Source: Kiritimatiellia bacterium (GTDB taxonomy: Bacteria > Verrucomicrobiota > Kiritimatiellia > RFP12 > UBA1067). From it: 27,700 bases of DNA. The notes below the pieces were generated by a model that saw only the letters and a program-made list of their open reading frames with translations, was not told the DNA's origin and searched no databases. Shown here piece after piece: positions 16,101 through 23,847 of the stretch. How positions within the stretch are numbered: the stretch's first letter is position 1; each line of letters starts with the position of its first letter. The position numbers and the translations under genes were made by a program. The DNA lies in NCBI GenBank assembly GCA_016302985.1, contig JAEDMN010000011.1, positions 1 through 27,700 of the forward strand. Direction: 5' to 3'.

Positions 16101-19100
16101 GAACGTCCAGTCGGAACCGCGCGTGCCGATCGTGCCGTTCGCGACGCCCGCGAGCGGGCAGTTGCCGATGCCGAGGTCCTGCTGCGACGTGCCGTTGCCG
16201 CCCCAGCGGCCGTAGGAGAGGAGCGTCGTCCTGTTCAGGTAGTCGTGCACCTGCATCGAGCCGTAGTTGCTGCCCTTGCCGCAGTAGTCGTCGAAGTCGT
16301 ACGCGCTGTCGTTGCGGCCCGGCAGGCCCAGGCCCGCGCCCTGCGTGTAGGTGTAGGGCCAGAACTCGATGTTGCCCTCGGCGATGTCGCCGGACGGCAC
16401 GACGTTCGACCAGACCTTCAGGTTCGTCACCTTCTGCTGGAAGAATGCCTGGGCCGCGCGCGTCGGCAGGCCGATCTTGCCCGCATCGTCCGTGAAGGCA
16501 TCCATCGACACCCAGACGTACTGCAGGTTCTCGTTCTCGCGGCGCAGCTCCAGGTAGTACGCGACGCGCCTGAACGGCTGCGTCCGCAGGTGGTTGTCCA
16601 CCGCGTAGCGGACCGCGTTCACGGCATAGTCGACGTTGTTGGCCGCGATGTCGAGCGCGTAGACCTGCTCGTACTGCGCGAGCTCCCCGGCGGGCACGTT
16701 GTTTTCGACGCCGCGCGGGATGGACACGAAGAATTCGCGGACCGTCTCCGGCATCGCCGCCGTCTTCGCCTCGTCCTGCACGCCCCGGACGGTCAGCGTG
16801 TACGCGCGGCCGGTCGGCAGCGCCGCGCCAAACGTCACCGTCGCCGTGCGCTTGTCGGCCGCGAGGGCGACGGACGCGATTGTGCCGCCGGTGACGGACC
16901 AGTTCGCGACGTCCGTCGCGGAGGCTGCGTCAAGCAGCGTGTTGAAGACGAGCTTGCACGTCCTGCGCGTGTCCGCGTCGATCGTCGCGGAGAGGATGCC
17001 GGGCGTGTTGTCCACCTCGACGTCCATCGGCGTCGGCCAGATCTCCTGGATCGCGTCGAACCAGCCCTGCGCCATCTTCTCGTAGCCGACCTCGCCCGGG
17101 TGCAGCTGGTCGGCCATGTCGGAAAGCGGCACGTAGGACGGGATGTCCCAGAAGCGGACCTTCTGGCCCTTCTTCTGGTGGCTCAGCACGCGGTCGCGGA
17201 CGAACGGGTTGAAGTACGTCTGGATCGTCGCGTAGGCGCCGGCCGAACGCTCGAGGAGCGGCGAGACGATGATGATCGCGCCCGGATGCGCGACGGCGAC
17301 GCGGTCGATGAGCTGGTCCAGCACGTCGATCTTCGTCTTGAACGTGTTGCCGTCGCCGAGGTCGTTCGTGCCGATGAGCATCAGCACGACGTGCGGATTC
17401 AGAATGCCGGCGGACCACCTGAGGATGTTCTCGTAGATGCCCTTGTCGGGATGCGAGATCCACCAGCCGCTGTGGCCCTCGTGCTGCGGGTCGGCCATGT
17501 CGCCGGAGTCCGCCGTCGTCGAGCCGACGAAGTCCACGCTGTAGTGCGCGGCCGTCAGCTTCTCCCAGAGCTTCCGGCGGTAGCCGCCGCGGTACGCCGC
17601 CTTGTCGCCCATCACGCCCTGCGTGATGGAGTCGCCGAGCGGCATGATGCGGATCGTCTGCGTCTTGAAGTCCGCGGGCCAGGCGACCGTGAGCGTCGTC
17701 GTGCGCCCGAACGTCCGCGTGCCGTCGGCGAAGAGCGCCACGGCCTGGACGGTGTGCGCGCCCTCGGAGAGGGACGGCAGGCGGAGCACCGCGCCGTTCT
17801 GGCCGGCGACGACCGCGCCGTCGACGATCCAGCAGTAGCCCGTCGCGCCGGGCGCCGAGGCGACCAGCTCGGCCACCACGCCGACGTCGACCGTCGCGTC
17901 CGCGGGCTCGCGGTCGAACGCCGCGCCCGTGGAGGCCGACGCCGGACGCACGAACACGTAGAAGCGGCGAGTCTTGAAGCTGTCCGCGTTCGAGTGGTGC
18001 GTCCAGTCCGGATTGACGCCGTTCCAGGTCTGCTCCGTGTCCGAGCCGATGCCGAGCGCGGGCGTGCCGTTCAGGCAGTTGATCGCCAGCACCGTGCGGC
18101 GGTTCAGGTAGTCGTGCACCTGCAGGCAGCCGTGGCCCGCGGCCAGGCCGCCGTTGTTCGGCGTGTCGCCGAAGTCGAAGACGCCGTCGCTCGCGCCGGG
18201 GACGCCCTTGTTGTTGCCCTGGACGTAGTCGCTCGGCCAGATCTCGATGTTGCCCTTCGCGAAGGTGCCGGCGACCGCGCGGGCCGTCGCGCCCTCACGG
18301 CCGTCCGCGCCCGAGCAGACCGTCAGGTTGTCCACGTACTGCTGGAAGACGTTGCCGCGCAGCACGGTCGGCAGGCCGAGCTTGCCCGCGTCGTCCGTGA
18401 AGGCGTCCATGGACGCCCACACCCACTGCGTCTCGCCCTCGTTGTCCTCGAGCTCGAGGTAGTACGCGACGCGGTCGAACGGCGCCACGCCGAAGCGGGA
18501 CTCGTCCACCTCGTAGTCCGCGCCGTTGGCGGTGATGGAGACGCCGCCCGCCCCGAACGCGAGCGCGTTGACGAGCGCGTAGCCCGGCAGCTCGGGAATG
18601 TTCTCGGCCGTCAGGTGCGGCGCGGCCACGGACGCGGCCGGCGTCGTGAACGCCTTGCTGAACGCCACGTCGCCGCTCGCGCGCCGGACGCCGCCCTTCA
18701 GCGTGTACTGCGTGCCCGCCGCGAGCGGACGCGTCAGCGTGACGATGTACTCGCGCGGATCGAACGGCGAGCGGGCGACCTCCTTGACCACCGCGCCCGT
18801 GCGCACCGTCTGGATCTCGTAGACCGCGCCGTCGAAGTCGGCCGGCGGCTCGGCCGCGAACGCGACGCAGAGCTTCGTGCCGTCGCAGGACGCCGTCACG
18901 CGGCGGAGGGCCGGCGCCGCGGAGACGGCGGGCGACTCCTCGGCGAACTGTACGAACACGTGGAGCCGGCGGCTCGTGTACTGCGCGCCCGTGTTCGTCA
19001 GGGTCCAGTCCGTCTTCGTCGCGGAGGAGTTGCCGATGCCGACGTCGAGCGTGCCCGCGTTCAGGTGGCCGACCGCCCAGCACGTCTGCTTCGCGCCCCA

Positions 19101-22100
19101 GTTGTGCACCTGCATGCAGCCGTGGGAGCCGCTGGAGGAGGGCGTGTCGTCGAAGTCGTACTGGCTGTTGTCCGCGCCCGGGAGGCCGAGCTTGTTGGTG
19201 CCGCTGTAGTCCATCGGGAAGAACTCGATGTTGCCCGTCTCGCAGCCCGTCACCTCGGTCACGGCCGGCACGTTGGAGCGCACGTCGAGATTGGAGACGC
19301 GCTGCTGCACGACCGTGTTCGTCGGCAGCGAGTAGAGATTCAGGTTGTCCGTGACCGCGTTGAACGCCGTCCAGCACCAGTTCGTCGTCCCGTCGGCCTT
19401 GACGAGCTCGAGGTAGTAGGCCACGCGCGCCGGCTTCGCGCCCTGGAACGCGGCGCGGTTGTCGACCTTGTGGTAGGACGCGTAGCTGGCCGGGGTCCTC
19501 GCCGCGCAGTCCGAGGCGGGCAGGTCGAGCGTGTAGAGGTGGCTGAAGTTCGCGGCGTCGGGCACGTTCGCCGCGACCTCGGCCGGGGGCGGGGCGGCGG
19601 GCAGGACCGGCGCGCCGGGACGCACGAACACCCACAGGCGGCGGCTCGTGTACTCGCCCGCCGTGTAGTGGAACGTCCAGTCGGGGTTCACGCCGTTGCC
19701 CGACTTGTACGTGTCGTTGCCGATGCCGAGGCAGCTCGCGTTCGAGTTGTTCTTGCCGAAGTTGTTGAACGCGAAGAGCGTCTGCTTGTTGGTGACGCTG
19801 TGCACCTGCATGCAGCCGTAGTTGCCGCTGTCGGATATCGAGTCGCCGAAGTCGTACGAGTCGGTCGCGCCCGGGATGCCGAGCGCGTTGGATCCGCTGT
19901 AGTTCATGTGCCAGAACTCGACGAAGCCGCCGTCCATCCCCTTCCCGTTCACGATGCCGGAGACGTTGGACTTCACGTCCATGTTCTTCACCCACAGCTG
20001 CTTGACGGCGCGGTCGGCCGAGATCGGCACGCCGAACTTCCGCACGTCGGGCGAGAAGGCGTCCATCGACACCCACACCCACTTGTGCCCGTCGTTGCCG
20101 CGCAGCTCGAGGAAGTACGCGACGCGGTCGACGTTCCGCGGATAGTCCTCGCGCTTCACCGTGTAGGGCACGGCGGTGCCGCCCTCAGCCGTGAGCCAGT
20201 TGACGTGCGCCGCGGGGATGTCCACCTGGTAGAGGACGTCGTAGCCCGCCGTGAGGGACGCGTCGCCGACGAGGTCCGCGACCTCCGCCGGCACGCCGGC
20301 GACCGCCGGCGCAACCGTCACGGGCGCCGCCATCGGGAGAAGCGCGGAGGAGGCCTCGCGCACGCCGGAAACCGTCACCTCGACGTCCGCGCCGTCCGCG
20401 ACGTAGTCGACGAAGACGACGGAGTAGTCGGTCTCGGACCGCGTGGCCTTCGTGACGCGGCCGCCCTTCAGCGCGAAGCACGCCGCGAGCGAGCCGTCCG
20501 CGACGGGCATCGAGAACCGGACCGTGAGGCGGCTGTTCGCGCCGTCGCGCGTGACGGAGACCAGGGCCGGGGCCGTCGTCGCGGGGGCCGGGAGCGCGTA
20601 CACCTGCAGGTGGCGCAGCGTGTAGGAGCCGGAGTTGCACATCTGCGTCCAGTCGGTCGCCGAGCTCTTCTGCGTGCACTTGCCGATGCCGATGTCGGAA
20701 TTGTCCGTGGCGCCCGCCCAGCGGTTGAAGGCGAAGACGCAGCCGTCGCCCCCGAGGGCCGTGTCGTGCACCTGCATCGAGCCGTAGTAGGAGCCCGCGC
20801 CGTTCGGCGTGTCGTCGTGGTCGTAGAGGTTCGCGTCCGCGCCCGCGAGGCCGCGCTTGTTGGCCTGGCCGTAGCTGTCGGGCCAGAACTCGATATTGCC
20901 CTGCGGGATCGTCCCGCCCGTGCGGATGCCCGCGACGTTGGACTCGATGAAGAGGTTCGCGACGTCCTTCTGGAACGTCCAGGCCACCGGCACGCCGATC
21001 TTCGCGGCATCGTCCGTGAAGGCGTCCATGGACACCCAGACGTATTCGATGTCGCCGCCGGACTTCTGGAGCTCGAGGTAGTAGCCGACGCGCGAGAACG
21101 CGCCGATCTTCGCGTGGTTGTCGGCCTTGTAGTCCGGCAGGTTGTACTGGTACTTCACGCCGGCCGCGGGGATGTCGAGGTCGTAGACGAGCTCATAGCC
21201 CGCGCGCGCCGCGGCGGAGACGTTGTTCTCGGCGCCCGCCGCGCGCGACAGCATGAAGGACTGCGCCGCGAGGTCGCAGGTCGCCGTGGCGGACTCGGCC
21301 GCCGCGAGCCCCGTGGCGGCGATCGTCACCGTCTTGCCGAAGTCCGCGGGGGTGAAGGCGAATTCAACCCCCTTGCCACCGTTGACGGACTGCACGGTCC
21401 AGGACGCCGTCGCGCCCGTGACCGTCCAGGTCGCCGCGTCCGCGAGCTGCGCCGCGTCCATCGGCTGGTTGAAGAAGAGCGTGATCTTCGTGCCCGCGCC
21501 CGAGGCCGCGACCTTCCGGTCGACGAGCGCGGGCGTGTTGACGCCGCCGACCGCCGTCGGGTCGGGGTAGAGCTCCCGCAGCTTCGCGTACCACGCGTCC
21601 GCCATCATCGCGTAGCCCGTGTCCTTCGGGTGGAGTCCGTCCGTGTGGAGGCCGTCGTCCGTCACCGCGCTGCACATGTCGAGGAAGTAGGCGTCCTGCC
21701 CCTTCGTCCGCTGCTCCGCCACGATGCCCTCGATGAAGGGATTGTAGGCGCGCTCGATCCACGCGCGCTTCTGGTCGTTGGCGTCGCTGCCGATGCGGCG
21801 CAGGAGCGTCGTCACGACGATCTTCGCGGACGGCTGGCACGCGTGGATGCGGTCCAGCAGGCGCACGAGGCGGTTCGTCGCCTCCGCGCAGAACGTCGTC
21901 TCGCCGTCGCCCGTGTCGTTCGTGCCGAGATGGAGGAGGATCACGTGCGGGTCGCGGATCTGCCCGAACCAGGCGTTGATGTTCTCGTACACGCCGTTGG
22001 AGGAGCCGGAGAGACGCCAGCCGCCGTGGCCCTCGTGGTCCACGTCGCCGAGCGAACCGTCCTTGCGCGGATTGTTCGTCTGCGTGCCGACGAAGTCGAC

Positions 22101-22292
22101 GTTGTAGTTCCCGTTCACCAGCAGCTGCCAGAGTGGCGCGCGGTAGCCGCCGCCGGACTCGGAGCAGGAGCCGTAGGTGATCGAGTCGCCGAGCGGCATG
22201 ACGCGGAGGACCGGATTCGCCAGGCGGTCGGCGAACGCGGACAACGAACACACGGCCGTGAAGACGGCCACGAGGGCTTTGATGAGTTTCAT
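13113..22292 (-). CDS. Giant secreted protein with two SGNH esterase domains and eight copies of an unrecognised module
   Basis: Encodes 3059 residues. A Sec signal (MKLIKALVAV...SAFA, cleavage near 21) exports it; no C-terminal anchor is seen. SGNH domain 1 has Ser37 (GDSIT), Asn125 (GTND) and Asp218/His221 (DGLH); SGNH domain 2 has Ser1555, Asn1643 and Asp1728/His1731, so both triads are complete. Such domains commonly deacetylate plant or host glycans. After each SGNH domain come Ig-like segments and four copies of a ~200-residue module marked by VAYYLEL, WVWVSMDAFTDD, GNIEFWP, YDFDDTP, YGCMQVH, LGIGN, DWT and RRLxVF. The MQVH motif occurs near residues 507, 829, 1062, 1391 and again near 2014, 2345, 2574, 2900, so the whole ~1518-residue unit is tandemly duplicated. 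Each unit ends in an Ig-like domain. I do not recognise the module; carbohydrate binding is only a guess. The start lies 6 nt below a -10. Confidence 0.88.
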   Translation of the reverse strand: MKLIKALVAVFTAVCSLSAFADRLANPVLRVMPLGDSITYGSCSESGGGYRAPLWQLLVNGNYNVDFVGTQTNNPRKDGSLGDVDHEGHGGWRLSGSSNGVYENINAWFGQIRDPHVILLHLGTNDTGDGETTFCAEATNRLVRLLDRIHACQPSAKIVVTTLLRRIGSDANDQKRAWIERAYNPFIEGIVAEQRTKGQDAYFLDMCSAVTDDGLHTDGLHPKDTGYAMMADAWYAKLRELYPDPTAVGGVNTPALVDRKVAASGAGTKITLFFNQPMDAAQLADAATWTVTGATASWTVQSVNGGKGVEFAFTPADFGKTVTIAATGLAAAESATATCDLAAQSFMLSRAAGAENNVSAAARAGYELVYDLDIPAAGVKYQYNLPDYKADNHAKIGAFSRVGYYLELQKSGGDIEYVWVSMDAFTDDAAKIGVPVAWTFQKDVANLFIESNVAGIRTGGTIPQGNIEFWPDSYGQANKRGLAGADANLYDHDDTPNGAGSYYGSMQVHDTALGGDGCVFAFNRWAGATDNSDIGIGKCTQKSSATDWTQMCNSGSYTLRHLQVYALPAPATTAPALVSVTRDGANSRLTVRFSMPVADGSLAACFALKGGRVTKATRSETDYSVVFVDYVADGADVEVTVSGVREASSALLPMAAPVTVAPAVAGVPAEVADLVGDASLTAGYDVLYQVDIPAAHVNWLTAEGGTAVPYTVKREDYPRNVDRVAYFLELRGNDGHKWVWVSMDAFSPDVRKFGVPISADRAVKQLWVKNMDVKSNVSGIVNGKGMDGGFVEFWHMNYSGSNALGIPGATDSYDFGDSISDSGNYGCMQVHSVTNKQTLFAFNNFGKNNSNASCLGIGNDTYKSGNGVNPDWTFHYTAGEYTSRRLWVFVRPGAPVLPAAPPPAEVAANVPDAANFSHLYTLDLPASDCAARTPASYASYHKVDNRAAFQGAKPARVAYYLELVKADGTTNWCWTAFNAVTDNLNLYSLPTNTVVQQRVSNLDVRSNVPAVTEVTGCETGNIEFFPMDYSGTNKLGLPGADNSQYDFDDTPSSSGSHGCMQVHNWGAKQTCWAVGHLNAGTLDVGIGNSSATKTDWTLTNTGAQYTSRRLHVFVQFAEESPAVSAAPALRRVTASCDGTKLCVAFAAEPPADFDGAVYEIQTVRTGAVVKEVARSPFDPREYIVTLTRPLAAGTQYTLKGGVRRASGDVAFSKAFTTPAASVAAPHLTAENIPELPGYALVNALAFGAGGVSITANGADYEVDESRFGVAPFDRVAYYLELEDNEGETQWVWASMDAFTDDAGKLGLPTVLRGNVFQQYVDNLTVCSGADGREGATARAVAGTFAKGNIEIWPSDYVQGNNKGVPGASDGVFDFGDTPNNGGLAAGHGCLQVHDYLNRRTVLAINCLNGTPALGIGSDTEQTWNGVNPDWTHHSNADSFKTRRFYVFVRPASASTGAAFDREPADATVDVGVVAELVASAPGATGYCWIVDGAVVAGQNGAVLRLPSLSEGAHTVQAVALFADGTRTFGRTTTLTVAWPADFKTQTIRIMPLGDSITQGVMGDKAAYRGGYRRKLWEKLTAAHYSVDFVGSTTADSGDMADPQHEGHSGWWISHPDKGIYENILRWSAGILNPHVVLMLIGTNDLGDGNTFKTKIDVLDQLIDRVAVAHPGAIIIVSPLLERSAGAYATIQTYFNPFVRDRVLSHQKKGQKVRFWDIPSYVPLSDMADQLHPGEVGYEKMAQGWFDAIQEIWPTPMDVEVDNTPGILSATIDADTRRTCKLVFNTLLDAASATDVANWSVTGGTIASVALAADKRTATVTFGAALPTGRAYTLTVRGVQDEAKTAAMPETVREFFVSIPRGVENNVPAGELAQYEQVYALDIAANNVDYAVNAVRYAVDNHLRTQPFRRVAYYLELRRENENLQYVWVSMDAFTDDAGKIGLPTRAAQAFFQQKVTNLKVWSNVVPSGDIAEGNIEFWPYTYTQGAGLGLPGRNDSAYDFDDYCGKGSNYGSMQVHDYLNRTTLLSYGRWGGNGTSQQDLGIGNCPLAGVANGTIGTRGSDWTFSANSASYEVRRLEVWAMPDVAAEPVVTPVSARLAPSGRQMLVAFDRVPDPAQKLAPCFALSDGSVPAAAEILPTDAKVVRLSFDAPVAAEGLEVTVSGVCIDTMRGTKMPAPVTLAVADYVVPAVAERLGDSLKGFKLVYDLAVPVKGDWQAKGADRMYDVNDAKFFTGSFDRVGYYFELVRGDYTTQYVWTAFAPHVAAVDRTGIPIMAGAYSQQTVEDMEVKSNVSGITQGTGIATGNIEMWRSDYMQANAVNIPNANAGWYDFGDTRSSDSAGYGCFQVHNHGAKQTLFAINHWGVDGSAPCVGIGNDAANAWNQDWTFADNAPNYLSRRLLVFVRPAADAVACPAPAAVTERVADAAGFEHVYTVDLPAKPKFNDAASNTACHVVNNAAKLQHAYRGSAPARLAYMLELVDKSGNTTWVWTAMDAFTNRLDGISIPHNFVNWRTVENLDVESNVASVPSRRGVATGNIEFCRYNYSAGVKLGLGGSGSDFDYDDTPGTGGAYGCMQVHDHGAKQTLWALNNFNSQDANGLCVGIGSNAGSNKDWTHTWTAANYTSRRLYVFARWNVADETVRTAASFRRAIGGASDRAVVCATFDEPVTDAQAAAANFTCTAGAVVSAKVSPTEPRDVLLAFAAPLAADTSHSVSFTDPLTGKATTRAFTTPRAELAAVVAAVDEAAGYTLVNELQIPDSAAISARGANYRQDESRFRAGVVFDRVAYCLELETTNGVKSWAWTSMDAFTADLSKIGVPTVERGIFWQQYVQNLHVRVGSSGTAPNVTAGDFARGNLEFWPGNYSEPNQKGVPGADPSGNVFDFGDTANADARRVGYGSMQVHATDQRKTVWAFNSFGSSNGPDSAQEPGLGVGNNAGGNTDWTHVHNARSFRVKNLYVLVREMELVPTPGAFMLQPEDKSVAVGSAPFHLAAFAKGAVSYQWRRNGEPIPGATESWCEVVPAKSGTFHYDVVAMYADGTVALSEAAEVDVFSRGTTILLR

Positions 22293-22298
22293 GGCACC

Positions 22299-22328
22299 AT
22301 CTTATCACAAGTTGTCCAGTGCGGGCAA
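22299..22328 (-). promoter_or_regulatory. Promoter of the giant esterase gene, predicted leaderless
   Basis: TGA-TAAGAT (22307-22299) with TTGCCC (22328-22323) 18 bp upstream. GGTGCC separates the -10 from ATG at 22292, so the predicted start of transcription is the A of the start codon. The 115 bp further upstream hold nothing clear beyond a small CCCGAACGGG inverted repeat that could be the weak end of the thioesterase operon. Confidence 0.6.
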
Positions 22329-22443
22329 TTGCGAGATGTGCCGAAACCGCAAATTTACAACCGTAAAGTCCCGTTCGGGAAGTCGCGTGCGTTCGCGGCC
22401 TTCCGCCGGCCGTCGGACCGGTCGCGCGAATCCACGCGTCGGC

Positions 22444-22860
22444 CTAGTGCCGCACGCCGACGGCGTAGGCGCCCTCGAAGGCGAGCTTCTCGCCCACGGT
22501 CACGCGCACCTTCGCCCAGTTGCGCGCGCCGGGCACGAGGTTCGGCGCCTCGGCGAACGCCGCGCGGGCGACGACCTCCTCGGCAATGGCCTTCGCGTAG
22601 TGGACGTGCGCGTCGACGACGGCCGCCCAGGGCTTCTCGAACCCGCTCGCGAAGGCCCGGTTCATCGCGAGCGTCCAGCCCGCGAGCACGAGGCCGGAAT
22701 AGGAGGCGCCCGCGAAGAGCGTCCCCTTGTCGTTCGCATTCGTCCCGAGCGGGATGCGCACCTCGACCGCGTCCGCGTCCGCGGACAGCACCTCGAGCCC
22801 CATCGCCCGCGCGAGCGGAATCTTCTCCTGGATGAACGCGTTCGCTTCCGTGGCCGTCAT
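22444..22860 (-). CDS. YiiD C-terminal-type hotdog thioesterase
   Basis: A 138-residue cytoplasmic protein matching the putative thioesterase domain found at the C-terminus of E. coli YiiD. It shows GLEVLSADADAVEVRIPLGTNANDKGTLFAGASYSGLVLAGWTLA, where the N-x-x-x-K/G-T-x-F-G-G-S-like segment lines the hotdog active site, then VDAHVHYAKAI and a C-terminal strand KLAFEGAYAVGV. The single-domain form is common outside enterobacteria. ATG overlaps the stop of the metalloprotease gene (ATGA). It ends the kinase/sigma operon. The acyl-CoA or acyl-ACP substrate is unknown. Confidence 0.8.
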   Translation of the reverse strand: MTATEANAFIQEKIPLARAMGLEVLSADADAVEVRIPLGTNANDKGTLFAGASYSGLVLAGWTLAMNRAFASGFEKPWAAVVDAHVHYAKAIAEEVVARAAFAEAPNLVPGARNWAKVRVTVGEKLAFEGAYAVGVRH

Positions 22861-23240
22861 AGCAGACCCCTTTCCTCCATCTCGTCCTCCTCGAGGCCGA
22901 GATAATGTCCGAATTCATGCAGGTACGTCACGCGCACCTCCTCCTCGAAGGTCGCGGGATCCTCCGCGCAGTAGTCCCAGAGCTCGGCGAGGAAGAAGGT
23001 GATGCATGGCGACTCGAGGCAGTCGGGATCGACGGGGTCCGCCAGCGACGGCCCGCTGAAGAGGCCCATCGAGTCCTCCGCGACGCCGTCCTCGAGCCAG
23101 TGCTCGGCGATCTCCCACTCGCAGAACACCGGCACGCCCTCGGCCAGCTTCCGCAGGTCCTCCGGCAGCTCCGCGCGCGTCTTCCGCACCACGGCGTCAA
23201 CCCGGCTCTCCAGGTCGCGGACCAGCTTCTCTAGGCGCAT
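22857..23240 (-). CDS. Small zincin-type metallopeptidase family protein
   Basis: A 127-residue protein with HEFGHYLG (H108, E109, H112) followed by LEEDEMEERGLL, fitting the minimal possible-zinc-metallopeptidase family (Zincin_1 type), whose members end in H-E-x-x-H-x-x-G and a short acidic tail. No signal peptide or membrane segment is visible, so a cytoplasmic location is likely. It starts 4 nt after the sigma-factor stop and overlaps the thioesterase start, so it is translated from the same mRNA. Substrate unknown; a role in processing a partner of the sigma/kinase pair is possible but unsupported. Confidence 0.8.
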   Translation of the reverse strand: MRLEKLVRDLESRVDAVVRKTRAELPEDLRKLAEGVPVFCEWEIAEHWLEDGVAEDSMGLFSGPSLADPVDPDCLESPCITFFLAELWDYCAEDPATFEEEVRVTYLHEFGHYLGLEEDEMEERGLL

Positions 23241-23244
23241 CGGT

Positions 23245-23847
23245 TCAGTCTCCGAGTTCGGCCTCGAGGGCCGCGATCATCCTGCCGACGCGCGTCTTCA
23301 CCTGGCTCACCTGGTTGCGCGGCACGCCAAACGCCCGCGCGACGTCGTCGATGTCCCGCTCCTCGAGCACGTAGGCGCGGTAGATCTCCCTGTTCTGCTT
23401 CGACAGCAGCGTCTTCGTGAGCGCGTGCTCGACCGCGGCCCGGTGGCGCGCCGCCGCCCATTCGAGGTCCAGCGCGGCTGTCACCGACTCCCCGGAGTCG
23501 ACGAGGTCCGCCTCGTCGAGGGGCACTGTCCGCCCGCCGCCGCGGGCCTGCTCCTTCCGGAACGCCGCGTAGAGCTCGTTGCGGATCATCGTCGCCAGGT
23601 AGGCGCGGAAGTTCCCGACGCCGTCGCGCACCTGGAAGCGGTTGCCGCGGAAGAGCGCGACGAGCCGCGCCAGCACCTCCTGCACGACGTCGTCCGCCTG
23701 GGACGGGTCGCCGTGGCCGCGCGCGAAGTCGCGCATCGCCGGCACGTAGAGGTCGGCGAAGCGCATCCAGTTCGCCTCGTCCTCGCCCGTCACCTGGGCG
23801 GCGAGCTTCACCAGCAGCGTGGCGGACGTCTCGGGGAAGGCGCTCAT
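23245..23847 (-). CDS. ECF-type RNA polymerase sigma factor
   Basis: A 200-residue sigma-70-family protein. Region 2 is visible in FADLYVPAMRDFARGHGDPSQADDVVQEVLARLVALF and NFRAYLATMIRNELYAAFRKEQARGG. Region 4 is visible in LSKQNREIYRAYVLEERDIDDVARAFGVPRNQVSQVKTRVGRMIAALE, with its helix-turn-helix. There is no region 1.1 or 3, as expected for ECF-type factors. The true start is ATG at 23847 (MSAFPETSATLLVKL), which overlaps the kinase stop as ATGA; a longer frame upstream only shadows the kinase gene. No anti-sigma factor gene is adjacent, so the overlapping kinase is the likely controller, as in known kinase-dependent ECF groups. Target promoters are not known. Confidence 0.9.
   Translation of the reverse strand: MSAFPETSATLLVKLAAQVTGEDEANWMRFADLYVPAMRDFARGHGDPSQADDVVQEVLARLVALFRGNRFQVRDGVGNFRAYLATMIRNELYAAFRKEQARGGGRTVPLDEADLVDSGESVTAALDLEWAAARHRAAVEHALTKTLLSKQNREIYRAYVLEERDIDDVARAFGVPRNQVSQVKTRVGRMIAALEAELGD

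Noticed and set aside
13212..22835. A 9.6-kb open frame on the plus strand, opposite the giant esterase
   Set aside because: It is antisense to a gene with signal peptide, repeated domains and intact catalytic motifs. Its translation is Arg/Val/Ala/His-rich without domains, as expected when G+C-rich third positions suppress stops.
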